In this document: one piece after another, positions 10,410-23,287 of the stretch | How positions within the stretch are numbered: position 1 is the first letter of the stretch | How the letters are laid out: every line of letters starts with the position of its first letter | Assembly: GCA_029531795.1 (NCBI GenBank) | Contig: JAPEIS010000001.1 | Coordinates: 2,418,001 to 2,482,000 of the forward strand | DNA from: Sclerotinia nivalis | Taxonomy: Eukaryota; Ascomycota; Leotiomycetes; Helotiales; Sclerotiniaceae | DNA length: 64,000 nt | Direction: 5' to 3' | The notes under the pieces: model-generated | Seen by the model: the letters and a program-made list of their open reading frames with translations, nothing else | Database searches by the model: none | Told to the model about the DNA's origin: nothing | Position numbers and translations under genes: made by a program

Positions 10410-11452
10410 TTAAACCGTCTCCCGATCAGTCTTGTTACGACGTTCGCGACCCTTAACCGACCAAGGGAAATGAGCGACGGGAATAACGAAGAAAGAGTTA
10501 CTAGAAAAAAAAAGTAATGTTAGCTATTTGAATCTCCTTTGATCATCGAAAATATGGAGGAGGATGGAACACACCTATCATCTGCAAGACCAGCCAGAGC
10601 ATTATACCACGCCATAAACGCGGCAAACAAACCAAAATATCCACCCGCCTTGATCGCACCGGATAGTGGAACTCCCACAGAACTAGCTCGCAAGTGACCA
10701 ATTCCAAGCATCAGGAATGCCAAGTCCAAGAAGAAGAAGAGTAGGAAAAATGCGACGGTGGAACGTAATGTGCAGATCAGAAGGATGGTGGTGAAGATAA
10801 ACCAACCCATTAGGAAGAATCCAAATGCATTATTGAAATCGTTGACGCCTGATCCGGTTTCTGAGTATGATTGTACAATTTCAAATCCACCAGGCGTGAG
10901 AACGATTGCGAGTGAAATCCAGAATCCTCCGAATGATGAAAGAGCGGTAGCACCGAAAGTGTTTCCCACAGCCATTTCCCTATAAGGTCATTAGCATTCG
11001 TATTTCGGATATGATACATCTCAAACGAGGGTATAATCCAATACGTACCACATTCCAGCAAGCAATTGAACAAGACCACCATAGCCAAAAGCAAGAGCGA
11101 TGACAATACTAGGTTGTGTAACACCGGCAGTTCCAACATTGACAAGAGATAGGACGAAAGTAGTGAGAGCAAAAGCACTGAGACCCAAAGGCGCAGGGTT
11201 GGCGAATCTTCTTTCCGTAGTAGGTTTGTAAAGACCAGGTTGGAACTCTCCACCAAATGCTGGGAATCTAGCGGATTCTCCAGTATTCATATGTGCCAAT
11301 GGATTTCCTCCATAATCATATCCTCTTGAGGTAGCGGAATGGTTTATGCCAGAGCCATTGATAGGGGCATGGTCGTGAGTATTACTAACACCTGAAGTTT
11401 CGCTGGTGTACTCTTTATTGTATCCATTATCTGCAGTGGCGATGGTAGCCAT
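10410..11452 (-). CDS. GPR1/FUN34/YaaH family acetate transporter (three exons)
   Basis: Exons 11452-11049, 10979-10575 and 10500-10410 join in frame to 299 residues; introns are 69 and 74 bases. The first 80 residues are a hydrophilic cytoplasmic tail. The family signature NPAPLGLSAFALTTF is at about 85-99, followed by six hydrophobic helices. GMWEMAVGNTFGATALSS spans the first intron and is a second conserved block. The C-terminus NSFFVIPVAHFPWS with a basic tail appears only after splicing the last intron, which supports that exon. Members (yeast Ady2/Ato1, Aspergillus AcpA) are plasma-membrane acetate/proton or ammonium-linked carriers. Substrate acetate is inferred from the family. No neighbour suggests a pathway. 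Confidence 0.93.
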
Positions 11453-14400
11453 AATGACTTTAGTTGTTGGTGTTATTAATTCAAAATATGTGTTGTAGAC
11501 AAGGTAAGGTTTTTGATATCTTGGTATAGAAGCTCAATTTGAACCCAATCTCTTTGGTGTAATGGAAAGTAGTAACACAATTAATGAATAGACAAGGGGG
11601 GAAAAAAGTCGAATTTCTGATCAAAAGAATGAGAGGGGAAAGATCACCCGGATATATAGTGAATTCCCAACCTATCTAGGTACGTACATCGTGTTGAATT
11701 TGGGGGATGACTGGGGTAAGCAAGCTTGATCATACAGTCCGGGGGAGCTTGTATGTACCGCGGTCATTTTACAAAGAATTGGATTGAGTAATCATGTACA
11801 GGTTTATTAAATTTGTGATAGCAATTGGTCAATCCCCATGTTTTCGTCTTTGTCGGGTCTCCAATAGAACATCTGAACTTCGTAATGATTATCATATCGA
11901 CATACCGCATGGAGTATCATTTTGAATCCTAGACCCCGTCATCCCACAAAATATTTCACTTTGCATATCTTCCCCTGCCGAACATCCCGGCTTGAGTCGG
12001 ACTTGCAGTATGATAAAAACCATTGTGGGGAAATGAAATAGGTTTTAGCTGTTTGGTCTTGCTAGATTTGTCTCGCTATTGTTCATGGTGATGATTTAGT
12101 CTCCAGTTTCTACTCTCCGGGTTGCCCATGATGTTGAACAGGTGGTTGTTTTGTACTACCTGTATTGAGTCCTATTTCCGTTATACCTCTCACAATGTGT
12201 ATCCATTTCGAAGAGAATTGAAAATATCCGGACCCGTGCTGCAAAGCGTGACATCTGACCTTTCCAAAGAGAAGTAGATAGCAAAAAGGGAACGTGTGTA
12301 ACCTACAATTTATCAATACATGTATCCATCAGCTCATTTACTATTATTATTAACTTGGCTGCACCGATATTCCTGCAATGAGAAGTATAATGGCAGCCAC
12401 AAGAGAAAATTGCCCATAATTCACTGATTGATAATGAATAATTGGTTCGAAATAGACGACTAAAGAGCGTGTATAACATATTCCGGAATTTTCTGTTTTG
12501 GTTATGACGACGCAAAATTCAATCGGGACCGATACTAAGCTCAAAGGGGTATATCGAACATGATCTAGAAATGGAGATTCCCCCTCTTTGAACCACTTTT
12601 TATCCGAACTCCCTGAGATGTCAAGTCACAAAGTTCAAGATTTCCGATTTCCAATCACCGCCGCATGCCTTAAAAAGCTTGTTGAAATGGTCTGTGTGGA
12701 TCAAAGTGGGTATGATGAGGAGAAACTGGGGAATTTGAAAGGCAAATGATACGGCAGAGAATTCTACTCAACAATTCTATTAGAACCCACCAAATTCGGG
12801 AACCATTCAATATTTACACTATAGCTGACTCGAATACAAGAAATATTGATTCCAAGTTCATGATCAACGTTATTTATTTATTGATAGCTAGGATAGTTCA
12901 TCGCCGAGCTGATGGGGTGCTTTTAGTTCCATGCATCTACCTCAAGGATTGCAGGTGCATGAAAACCCCTGGATATATCACTACAGAGTACAAGCGCCAA
13001 TCATGGAAGCCTTATCGAACGAACAGAAAATTATCATAAAAATGTTATTTCTCCAATATATAATTATCATTTGTATAGAGTTGATATTGCAGCAAAATTA
13101 CTCACACGATCAAGAGATTGTAGCTTTTATTGTAGTCTTATACATTGGGCGATCTTTTTGCTTTGCTTTAGTCTGCATCGCTTGGGAATATCTCAGGAGG
13201 TTCAATTTATCCCGAGTATCCATTCGTGTACAGGATCACGGAAAAGAAAGAAAAACACAGGAGTTGCACACCGAAGGAATAGATTGACTCACATTCAAAA
13301 AACATACTATACGCAGTCCAACCTTCCCAACTCGTATGGGAGGATTCACGACCTTCTATAATCTTAACTCTAGGCCGCAGCGAGTGCGAACGGAGGCTCC
13401 ATCTTCCACCCACAAGGAGTAACGGTATCCGTTCCATCAATGCATGCTTACATTAAACCCATGGAAGAAATGCAAAATATCCTAGCAAGAACCGTCGGAT
13501 TGGACCCAAAGCTGATTGTAAAAGGTTAGACATACCCCGAGATACCTAATAGCTGCTTACTTTCACTTCACCGCGTCAAATGAAATCAGTGCCAGCTCAA
13601 AAGCTCAATGGTTAAACGAGGAACTTTCAACGTATGGAAACGAAGCCATTCTCATCTCTTTTGGTATTTGTAATCTCATACAAATTGTTAGTACGTATGC
13701 GTCAGATATAGCGTTTCCGGCTCAATGGAAAAATAGCTCCAGAATGTCGGAATTCATCCCAAATCAAAGGATTTAGGCCATCATCCAAAAGGAAATATAC
13801 CGTTGCGCATTGGCAAAGGCAAAGGCATCTCCATCTTATCCCCGCTGTCTAAAGAACACAAAGAATGAAGAGATCACAATCTGGAATCAAGACAAAGAGA
13901 CACAACTACCGAAAACTTAAATACGATGTTTAAAGTTTCTAGAATGAGGAGAAGGAATGGGGATAAAGTTAATATTGATCAATAAACAAGGTTATGGAAA
14001 ATCAAGATTGCGGAAATCTCGGTGTCGGAAAAGGAATCGTTGGGGGTCTCGGAAACTTTTCCGCTTTTGCTTTCGGATGTATCTCCTTCCAGATTCTGCG
14101 GAGTTACTCGCACCAAGGGAATCCTTACACGTGAGCATCATGTGATGGGTGATTTATTAGTCTTACAGAGATCCCCACCGGAGGTCATTCATGAAATAAA
14201 TTGAGAAGATATAACAACAAAACCATAGCCCTCACATCTCATACCGTCACATCGACACATCGACACTTTCCATCAGGTATCGTTTTGAGCGATCTGCGGT
14301 CAGCAATCTCCCGTTCAGATAGCCCAATGCTACTCTACTCCACATTATCGACCAAATCGTCAAAACACCTGCCTATCCATCTCAACTTTGCAGCTTCACT

Positions 14401-16783
14401 ATGCATGTTTGCTGCAAGAGCTGCAAGAGCCCGGCAGTTTGGTCTCATCCAACGGGGATTTATGGATGTAAGATCTTACTATGCACGGAGTACTACGTGG
14501 CCATTTCATAAGGTTTGCTTGAAAGCTTGATGATGATGAGGGATGAGGGGACGTAGAATTATTGTTTGTATTTGTTCTTGGCAATTGGTTTGTATGTTCA
14601 TAGAGATAGATTGGAAATGGGTGAGGGGTTCAACCTTTTAACCTTTCAACCTTTATTCGTGCTAAATTAAATCAAATTAAATCAAATTAAATCAAATCAA
14701 ATCACAGAACATCTGCATTACTTCGTATAGATTTATTTCGATACTACAATACCTGAATCGTACACATATGCTCTATACATGACATAACACGACAGCATAA
14801 CATAAAAGTAGTAAATCAGAATCCTACATATCGACAACTCCTCCCAATATTCGCAGTATATCATTCAATAAATATAGCTTTCATGATATTTTTCAAATGG
14901 ATTGCGAAAGAGAATGCTGGCGGGGGTTTGATTGTCGTTTTATTTTTTAGGTGTGCTTGTTCCCTTTACTTACCTGGAAACGCGCTTGGTTACCTGGTAG
15001 TTCTGGGTATAGATAGGGATACACGGATTCGCGGGTGAGGGGTGGATGTTGGGGGTTTTCAAGATGCGGGGAGAGAATGATAGGATACTCGAGTATACGT
15101 ACATACATTTGGATATGAGGAACAATACGAGTACCGTACCGGTATGTGTTTGTTGTTTGTCACGTAGCTCAGTGCTTTCTCCATGATTTATTTTTGTCCA
15201 AAGTTGTGAATGGATTGTACAGACCTGGCACGGGTACTGTAGTTAGTTCATCTCAAACTCATCGTTTGACAAGTTCTCTTTTGGGATTCCTAATCATTTA
15301 TAAGCGTGTGATATTTGCAATTCCTTAACCTCCATCACAACTCTCCTATACCAGAATTCTACCTCGAGTGATTAAAGGCAGCATCCGCCTATGAATCATT
15401 CCTATGGATTCAGGTTATTGATTGATAGGATCTTGATTAGCAAAGTATGAAGCTCAATAGATGCGTTTACAACATCTATCTTTCTGCACCAAATAGGTAG
15501 TTGCAACCCCCTCTACGAGAAAAGAAAATATAAAATGACGAATCGCAAAATATAACCCGTTTTACTTTCCCTGCTTTTTCCGAACCCAGCTTTACTTACT
15601 ACATACTTGCTACTTGCAAAGATATCCCGTTTGCAGTTCTCTTTCGGATGAATGTCATTCAACTAGTCGTTGGAACGCTTTAAAATATGCACACAGAATC
15701 TTCTGCCATTTTTGATGGCTTTACGTACAATGTTCTTCACGAGCTCAGAATTGCTCAAGATGTCGAGCGATATAAATTCAAGCTCAAGCTCAAGCTTAAG
15801 CTCCTGAGATCAATATCAATTGAACCTGATATCTTCATCTGGGTTTGGGCTTGGGTTTGGGCGTCAGGACTCTACTGGTTGAGAACTCGCGTCGTCAAAT
15901 TATCTTTCATGTTGAAGGGGATTTGAGGAGTACTAAGATGTTGGAAGTTGTGGGTATGATTATTCATTTCTTGCGTCGAGTCTTTGATGTATGATGTATA
16001 ATATAGTGTGTGTTGAGTAATAGAGAGTGGGTTTCTCATCTTTATTAACTCGTGCTTTCGAATATACGATATTTATATACAAGGCCTTATTACTATTTTT
16101 AATAAATAATCACATCTAGTATTCTCCTATTCTCGCGATTATCGATATATTATATAAATCTTGATCTGATATACATGGCTTATATATATCAAGCTACTAA
16201 CCTATACTAGTTTCCAGTAGAAAAGGAGATCTTTGTTGAGATATTCAGTATTCCTTTAAATATCACCGGATGTTTGCTTTATAACAATTTAAGTTTGTAG
16301 AGTGTATTAGACTATAATTAACTACCTTTCTATATTATCTTCAAGTAGAGCAATGATATACTCGCTTTCTTATAATTCTTATATGGTGGGAGAGGTTTGA
16401 TTCGATATACGCGGATCTCATTCTATCTTCAATTAATAACCATCTTCTATATCATTCATGTCTTCTACCATCCCAACCCATTCTCTTCCATTAAAATTCT
16501 AAACTCCAACTCCCAAAACTCCAACTTTCCAACTCTAACTCAGAGGGAATCCCCTGTACAATCCCTTAACAATCCCTCAAAAATCTCAAATCCCACAGAA
16601 CCCATCTATATATAAACCCAATCAAACCATCATAACAATAAAATCAAACCCGACTCAGCTCGATCCTTGGATACACAGGATACCCCAACGGAAAAATATT
16701 GTGGAGTCCCGCTGATGGCAAGGTTTATATTGTCTTTGTTTATGAGTTGGAGGTATTATCTATAGATATTTGTAAATTGGATT
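11453..16783. other. Large gene-poor region
   Basis: Over 5 kb with only short, overlapping open frames (about 12110-13360, 13957-14584 and 15146-15926), none with a motif, a good start or joinable exons. It contains the decamer tandem repeat at 14664-14703. The first few hundred bases upstream of 11452 should be the acetate-transporter promoter. A non-coding RNA or small secreted-protein gene could be hidden here; I see no positive evidence. Confidence 0.5.
14664..14703. repeat. AAATTAAATC tandem repeat
   Basis: Three perfect 10-base copies (AAATTAAATC) followed by one copy with a T-to-C change. It sits in non-coding AT-rich DNA just after a run of AACCTTT units. Confidence 0.9.
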
Positions 16784-17103
16784 TGAGAAGAGGAGAGGTG
16801 GAGGTTGGGAAGGGAAGAGAGGAGGGGGGGAAGGGGTAGGGGAGGGGAGGGAAGAGGAGAGGAAGGGTAAAGGAGGGTGAAAGGGGGGGTAGAGGAGGGA
16901 AGAGGGGCAGAGGAAGGAAAAAGAATCAATAGAAAAGAAAAATAGAAAATAGAAAGTAGAAAGTAGGATTTACACAGAGAAAGAGTAAAGAGGTAAAAGA
17001 GAGAAAAGGGATTAAGTCAAAGAACGGGATTTTGGAAATAAGAATTGAAAAGAAGAGGGGGGAAGCGGGTGGGGGAGGGAAGAGAGGGAGAGGTAGAAAG
17101 ATA
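16784..17103 (+). repeat. Polypurine tract, about 320 bases
   Basis: The plus strand is almost entirely A and G, with many runs of three to seven G (16795-16920 and 17058-17095). Strand asymmetry this long is non-random and could form triplex or G-quadruplex structures. No coding frame is supported. Confidence 0.85.
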
Positions 17104-17146
17104 CTGAATAATACATAGGCATTGAGAATTCATCACATCATTTTCA

Positions 17147-17209
17147 TCCCATGTGAATACTACCGAATACCGATGTGGATATTATAATCTCTTCGATATT
17201 CACATGGGA
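17147..17209. repeat. Perfect 13-bp inverted repeat
   Basis: TCCCATGTGAATA at 17147-17159 is exactly complementary to TATTCACATGGGA at 17197-17209, with 37 bases between. It lies just after the polypurine tract. It could be a hairpin, a protein-binding dyad or the remnant termini of a very small element; no flanking duplication was recognised. Confidence 0.85.
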
Positions 17210-18225
17210 AACTTTAAGCACCAGCTCGGAGTGTAGAATGATGGGGTGTGAATATTAGATACCTATCACGCTATTTAAATGTAAAGACCAATTCCACATC
17301 CACATCTATAACGAACAGAGCAATTAACCACATCCACGAAAAATATCCATAAAAAAAAAATTCCAGAGAAGAGGGAAAATAACTTAGAACCCGTATATCA
17401 TCCATAATCTCTCGTCCCATCATATGCATCTATTTCTAATTTATCAATCATCCTTTCTACAACCAATCCAAATCCATTCAATCTCCCCATTACCAATTCA
17501 ACGCTCCTATACTACTATCCCCCTACTATACCCCCGCCCCTCCCCCTATCATACACCATACACCATATACTATCAATTTAAGCATCCTATCTATCTTTTT
17601 ATACCTAATATCTATCTATCTATCAATAATATAATAGTGATTTATTAATATAGATATAGATATAAATATAGATACAAGAGGAGTTTTGATTTGTATAGTT
17701 ATATGAAATGTGATATTAATCTTATAATCATTATATCATCACGTATATAAAAGCTTAAGCAAGCTATGATGGGAAGGATATTGTTTTTTTTTTGATGTGA
17801 TGTGATATGGTATCGATAGCCAGCCAGATCGAGAAGTATCGTTTTTGAAGAATCCGAAGGGATGTAAGTAAGACTTACAGTTTTAATTTTAATATGGTCT
17901 AGTTATTGGATATTAAATATAAGATAAATAATATCAAATGGCGTAGTCAAATTCTATACAATCTACAATGCACACACTAAGTCTCATTTCCCAAAAGAAG
18001 CGGTATTAATATGTATAAGTATATAAGATATATAAAAGTGTATTTACAGATATACAGTATACAAATACCAAAACCAACGAATATATACACGAATACAAAT
18101 TTCCCATCGAATCAAATCATTCTAGTTCCTCCCTTCAAGCTTATACATCCCCCGATTTCCTCACCAATCACCCATCACCACCCCAACCACCACCTACACC
18201 CTCCTACTCAATATCAAAAAGATAC
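17210..18225. other. AT-rich low-complexity intergenic DNA
   Basis: Includes TATC/TAGATA simple repeats at about 17600-17680 and long stretches of A/T. The frames at 17424 and 18011 are Ile/Pro/Tyr/His low complexity and are not accepted. Confidence 0.6.
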
Positions 18226-20076
18226 TTAATAAGAATCCTCAGAATCACACTCATCAGCATCAACACCACTAACATCCTCAGCAGAGGCAGCAGCAGAAGT
18301 AGCAGCTTGCCTCCTCTCCGTCTTGGTAGAAGAAGACTTGGTTTTTGTCTTAGTGGACTTCACATGTCTTGTCTTTGTTTTCAACGTTGTGCTTGGGAAA
18401 GATGTTGGTGTAGAAAGAGCGGCTGGTGTGGCTGAGCTTGATGCTGAGCTAGAAATTTCAATACCAGCTGCTGAAGAGGTGGGGAGAGTAGCAGATGGAG
18501 AAGCGTGGGCAACAATAGCTACGGCGGCTGAGGAAGCGGGTGCGATAGCTGCTGAGCTAGAGCTAGCAATCACAGAAGAAGCAGTAGTGGTATTTCCACT
18601 CAAACTAGCACACGCAAACGACATTTTGGAAACCGGGCTTCCGCTATCCTTAGGAGTGCTCAAATCCCAAGTCATAGCCACATAAGGCCAGCAAACTTTG
18701 TCAGTGCCAATGGTAACAATATCACCACTAACGAAAGCCTCTGTTGAAACGACTGCAGATCCTACTTTTGCGCCTGTGTTATCGATGACTTGGAATGAGG
18801 TTCCTGCGTATGTACCTGAGCAACCCATGGGGACTGGTTGACAGTCTGGGGAAGTGAGGGTTTCGTAGGTGACGATTGAGTATTGGGAGTTGACGGCTGC
18901 GATGTGAACGTTTTGGTGGTCCTCGGTGGAGGAATATGTGATCCAGGTTACTTGAGTATCACCTTCTGCTGCACCAACAGTCGAAGAAGCTTGAGCGCCG
19001 GCGAGGGTCTTTTTATCTGTCATGACGGAGAGGGCGACGTTGTGGTTGAGCCATCTGGGTGAGCATTGGGTATATCCTGTTCCCATCCAGTCGTTGAGGG
19101 TAAGATCGAGAGCACCGCGTGATTGCCAAGCGAAAATGTATCCATCAGAGCCAGGGATGGAGGCTAAGTTAGAGTAGGATCCGGACATTCCACCCATTGG
19201 TTCACCACTGACACCGTTGGTTGTGTTTTCGTTTGCGATTTTTTGACCGGACATATATTGAGTTTCGGTGTTCAACCAGATGTCACCTTGATCTTCTGCG
19301 CAGACACTTGCGAATGGAGCGGCGTCAGCAGCTTCGAGACCGATACCTGTATTGTGGGAGCAACCGAAATCGCTGCTGGCGCCTTGAATGACTTGTAAAA
19401 CTCCATCATCATTGACGTATTGGATGGAATCACCGAAATGACCAGCATAATCAGTAGTATAAGCTGTGAATGTTTGTGAGAATTATACTTGATGAGAGAG
19501 AGGAAGAGCGAAATTCATACCTTCAACAACGAAATATCCAGCATAAAGACCAGCAGTAGCAGAATAAACCAAATCACCATTAGCATCCGGAGTCGAAGTT
19601 AACATATCCGAAGGATGAACACCCGGACCATTCAACGCCGTCTCCCATGTCTTCTTTCCATTCGTATATCTAATGATCGAAACGATAGGAGAACCATCCG
19701 TAGGAAGATCGCTAGTCCCCGTAGCATTTACCGTTGCCATCAAAGCAAATCCATCATTTTGAGCCACCAATCCGGCAGCTTCATATCCCGTAACCGAAAC
19801 CGCATCACCGATTGCGGTGAAATCGGTCAAGGAAACTTGTTGAACGTGGACGGTGGCATATGTATCATCGAGGTAGGCAATGTAAGCAGAATTTCCATCC
19901 GGGGAAACCGAGAAAGGAGTCCGGCGATGATGAGGGAGACCAGTCCAGTAGGCTGCCTTGATAGGATCGAAACTAGCTGCTAAGGTCAAAGAGTTGGGGA
20001 AAGTAGAGATGCTTGCATCTCCAAGAGCTGAAGTGATGCCGCTGGCAAGCACCGAATAAAAGAGTGTGGAACGCAT
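18226..20076 (-). CDS. Secreted Ser/Thr-rich protein of unknown function (two exons)
   Basis: Exon 1 20076-19521 and exon 2 19463-18226 join in phase 1 across a 57-base intron (GTATGA...CACAG), giving 597 residues. The N-terminus MRSTLFYSVLASGITSALG is a clear signal peptide with probable cleavage before DASISTF. Residues 20-350 are polar, with a SPDGNSAYIAYLDD motif of the kind seen in beta-propeller blades, and then a Cys-containing region. About 250 residues from the end the chain becomes Ala/Ser/Thr-rich, with a Lys/Thr block (TKTKTKSSSTKTERRQ) and an acidic end. There is no terminal hydrophobic stretch, so no GPI anchor is evident. Likely extracellular or wall-associated; function unknown. 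The start is the only ATG placing a signal peptide. Confidence 0.85.
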
Positions 20077-21337
20077 AATTGCGAATGTTTTCGAGTGTAA
20101 AGACAGACGTTGAAGAACTTATATTCTCCAGGAAAAAAGATCGAAAATAGAAAGGAAGGTGGATGAGGAAAGGAAGAATCTCTAAATGAGAGGATTGCAT
20201 TTTATATTTATTTCCATTCGAAGCCAATTACCGCCACGCCTTTAACATGACTGATATGATCTACTGAGACCATTGCACCATACGAGTGGGTAAATCTTCC
20301 GGATTGGATCCGCAATATATTTGACTTCAAGAGTGCGTAAGGCGAAACCACCTTGAATGAAGCAATGATCTAGATTAGGGGTTTGTAGCTGAGGGGGAAA
20401 TTGGTACATTTCGGACGAAACAGAGGAGAAGGTTCGGCGGCCGCCCGCCGCAAGCTAGTGTTGCCCTGTAAGAATGCCTGCTCGGTACTTCATTTTCAAT
20501 TCCACAAATAAATCAACGAGCCAGTATGTTGAAATTGCGATTGATGGATTGTAACTACTCGAGTACTGGGAATTTATTCATTAACCAAGAAGGATGAATT
20601 CATGTCATGTGAGGAAGTAAATTCATATAAGATATTATTACTTGACTATTAAATCGTACATAACTAGCCGTATCTCCAAATACCTTCTCAGAACCACCGT
20701 GACGATATAACCATCAAATCCAAAATCCACAAAAAGAGCGTTACTGACTTCAATTTTAAGTAACCTTGCCCATAAAATCGAAAAGAAACGTAATACTATC
20801 ATCTCATCTTCCAGAAAGGGTTTATTCCGAATATGCCGATATGATTTGAGCGCATAGAATCATATTACCATATAATCAATTTACATCTCATCGTCTCATA
20901 CAAATTTACAATGAAACAATTCCCCGGTCATCTTCCTCCCCTTTAACTTACTCCCATAAAGTTATATCGCTGCTTTATAATCACCCAACAAATGCAGGGC
21001 AATTTATTCCACAATTTGGTCCTCTTCTGAAGTCCCGACTCGTACTCGTATATTAAAAGCAGCATAGACACTCGATCCACTATGTAAACATAAAGGAGAT
21101 CTAGTGGGTCTTCACGTTTCATCTTGAGTATGGATGAGTCTGGATTTTTGGAATGAATTGTTTTGGTGTTGGTGCTGTCGTATGATCGTTGTATAGAGAG
21201 GATATGTAATATAGGAGTAGGTATCATTAATCAATAATCAATAATCGCACAAGAATATGTATTCGCAGTGCCAAACGGAACACCCAAACGGGATCGATGC
21301 TGCCATGTAAGGTCATGCATTTTGGGATTCATCATGA
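20077..21337. other. Intergenic between secreted protein and carX
   Basis: No supported gene. The minus-strand frame at 20943-21227 lacks motifs. 20077-20400 should be the promoter of the secreted-protein gene. Confidence 0.5.
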
Positions 21338-23287
21338 CTAACCAACTTTCTCCAAAAGCCAATTCCGCACCACCATCCACGAATGCATCCATATGCTCGC
21401 ATCGACAGTCTTCTCCTTTAATGAAGGAATATGTCGAATAGTTTCCACTGGTCGTTGGTCCTTAATCTCCTTCTCATCAAACCAAGCTCCATGTAATCCA
21501 TATGGGACTCGTTGCGGAAGCTGTATTTTGCAAACAACAGTTTTCATATCTCTTGCATCGATAACCCAGAGTTCACTTTTTACTTGAGAACCTGCAGCAC
21601 CATATTCATCGAGTTGTGCTTCATCAAAGACATAAGAAAGTAGCCAGCCATCATCTTCCGTTTTTCCATTCTCTCGTGGTACAAACCTCGATTCTTGGGC
21701 ATAGAAACCTTCTGGGAGTTTGAAGATCTTGATAGGGTCACATGGGTCGTTCGAGGCCAGAACTTCCGTGACTGTTCGTCTATCGACACAACCTGTGATG
21801 GGGATTTGATTTGTCTCTTTTCCACGGGAGATCAAAGCAAGGACGTCTACTTTGACGAGTGAGTCGATTTTCACAGCACGACCCAGGGCAGCTCCAAATG
21901 TGCTGTCTGATACGGAGCAACCATAAATATATTGAGCTTCCGTCATCGCCACAGAATCCCGTAAGGATGGAAATTCGAATGGTATTGACGAGAGCGCGAA
22001 TTGGTGGCTTATGGAATGCCTCGCTTGAGTAAGTGAAAACCGATAGTAATACAATCGGCATTGTTCTTCTTCTACTGGGGCTGTGATTGGGTTGGCTTTC
22101 GGAATAGGTGCTGCAACATCACCTGCGCTAAAGACTAGTGACGCACTTGTCAATCGGCATGCTAGCATGTTTACTGATATTGTTTCGTCTTCTTTGGTGA
22201 ATGTGTTGAAGACGGTTTCGTCCCAGGTATTAGCGGTGTGAAAGATGCAACAGGCATTCGTTTCAAACCATCGAATGTCTTCTGGTTTCCATCTTGGAAA
22301 GACGCCAAATCTGGATCTTCCAGCAGGATCATAAGAGACCACAGGTTCGTTGCGGGCAAGATTTAGAGGATCAAGTGAAAGAGGAAGATCCATGATTATG
22401 GTATGACTAAGGGACACCCCAAAATCATGCATCATCTTTGCGGATTTGACTCCAGGAACGGTTGCATTGACGAGTCGAGGGAATTGATTAGGTGAAAAAT
22501 TATGCTGTGTGCTGGGTATAATAGAATAATGTACAAAAGGTGCAATAAATGTAGAATGAAAAAGTATAAGTTCGTTTGTGATAGGATCAATTCTAGGATG
22601 TGCCGTCGTCCATTCTTTCATAAATCCGATGAGTCCACTTCCGCCAAAAACTTCACCGGACTCCAATTCCGTAACTGGCTCTCCTTCTGCTTGAACACCA
22701 TCGTACCAGCCGACAGTTTCTAAACCTGGTAACGAAATACGCATCGGTGGCCCACTCTCACATGTTGCCAAAGCTCTGCCATCGTGATATAGTACACTGG
22801 TATTTGTTACACTTATTTTTCTGATCGCCTTTGCAGATCCAGGAAGATTGGAGAGGATGACAAGAAATATGGTTCGGAATATTCGCAGGATAATCGTGAG
22901 AAGAGTTGAGGCAGGATTGACGAGTGTTGCTATGCTTGGAAGTATAGGTGAACGGAGAGATGGCGTTGAGATGCTCGAGAGAAATGCATCAGTAAGAATA
23001 TATTGATTGACAAAATGTGGATGAATTCCTCCATCTTCCGCTCTTCGAAATGCTACACCACTGAGCATTCCATCTCCGTCAAACCAATGTGCATCTCTAC
23101 CCAAGTCTTCATTTGTCACCGGATTTCCTCCATTGCGTACATACTCTCCGCCTGCAAGCTCCTTTGGAATGATACCAGTATAGGTACAAGCCGTCAAGGG
23201 TTGTGTGCGATGTATAGGTGCGAAGTTTCCATGGAGATATGGGTGTTGTTTCCTGAACCCTCCTTTTTTCTCACTGGCGAACGTCAT
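21338..23287 (-). CDS. carX: Carotenoid oxygenase, CarX-type (retinal-forming)
   Basis: Intronless, 649 residues. Carotenoid cleavage oxygenases split a polyene double bond using an Fe(II) held by four His. Candidates in the expected order are H230 in TAHPRIDP, H295 in HDFGVSLSHTI, H350 in CIFHTANTWDE and H599 in YGLHGAWF. The N-terminal GGEYVRNGGNP and DAHWFDGDGMLSG blocks are also family-typical. Placement next to carRA, carB and an opsin points to the retinal-forming enzyme (Fusarium CarX cleaves beta-carotene centrally) rather than the torulene-cleaving CarT; substrate is inference from context. It is divergently transcribed from carRA across a 964-base shared promoter. A hydrophobic stretch at about 128-150 may dip into the membrane. 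Confidence 0.92.
   Translation of the reverse strand: MTFASEKKGGFRKQHPYLHGNFAPIHRTQPLTACTYTGIIPKELAGGEYVRNGGNPVTNEDLGRDAHWFDGDGMLSGVAFRRAEDGGIHPHFVNQYILTDAFLSSISTPSLRSPILPSIATLVNPASTLLTIILRIFRTIFLVILSNLPGSAKAIRKISVTNTSVLYHDGRALATCESGPPMRISLPGLETVGWYDGVQAEGEPVTELESGEVFGGSGLIGFMKEWTTAHPRIDPITNELILFHSTFIAPFVHYSIIPSTQHNFSPNQFPRLVNATVPGVKSAKMMHDFGVSLSHTIIMDLPLSLDPLNLARNEPVVSYDPAGRSRFGVFPRWKPEDIRWFETNACCIFHTANTWDETVFNTFTKEDETISVNMLACRLTSASLVFSAGDVAAPIPKANPITAPVEEEQCRLYYYRFSLTQARHSISHQFALSSIPFEFPSLRDSVAMTEAQYIYGCSVSDSTFGAALGRAVKIDSLVKVDVLALISRGKETNQIPITGCVDRRTVTEVLASNDPCDPIKIFKLPEGFYAQESRFVPRENGKTEDDGWLLSYVFDEAQLDEYGAAGSQVKSELWVIDARDMKTVVCKIQLPQRVPYGLHGAWFDEKEIKDQRPVETIRHIPSLKEKTVDASIWMHSWMVVRNWLLEKVG

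Noticed and set aside
12110..13440. Several overlapping 60-118 codon frames on both strands
   Set aside because: No shared frame, motif or splice signals; composition fits AT-rich non-coding DNA.
14201..14584. Opposed frames of 109 and 61 codons
   Set aside because: Ser/Thr/Arg-rich without motif; no intron or homologous pattern.
18323..18685. 120-codon plus-strand frame
   Set aside because: It mirrors the Ala/Ser/Thr-rich tail of the secreted-protein gene on the other strand; composition is a shadow.
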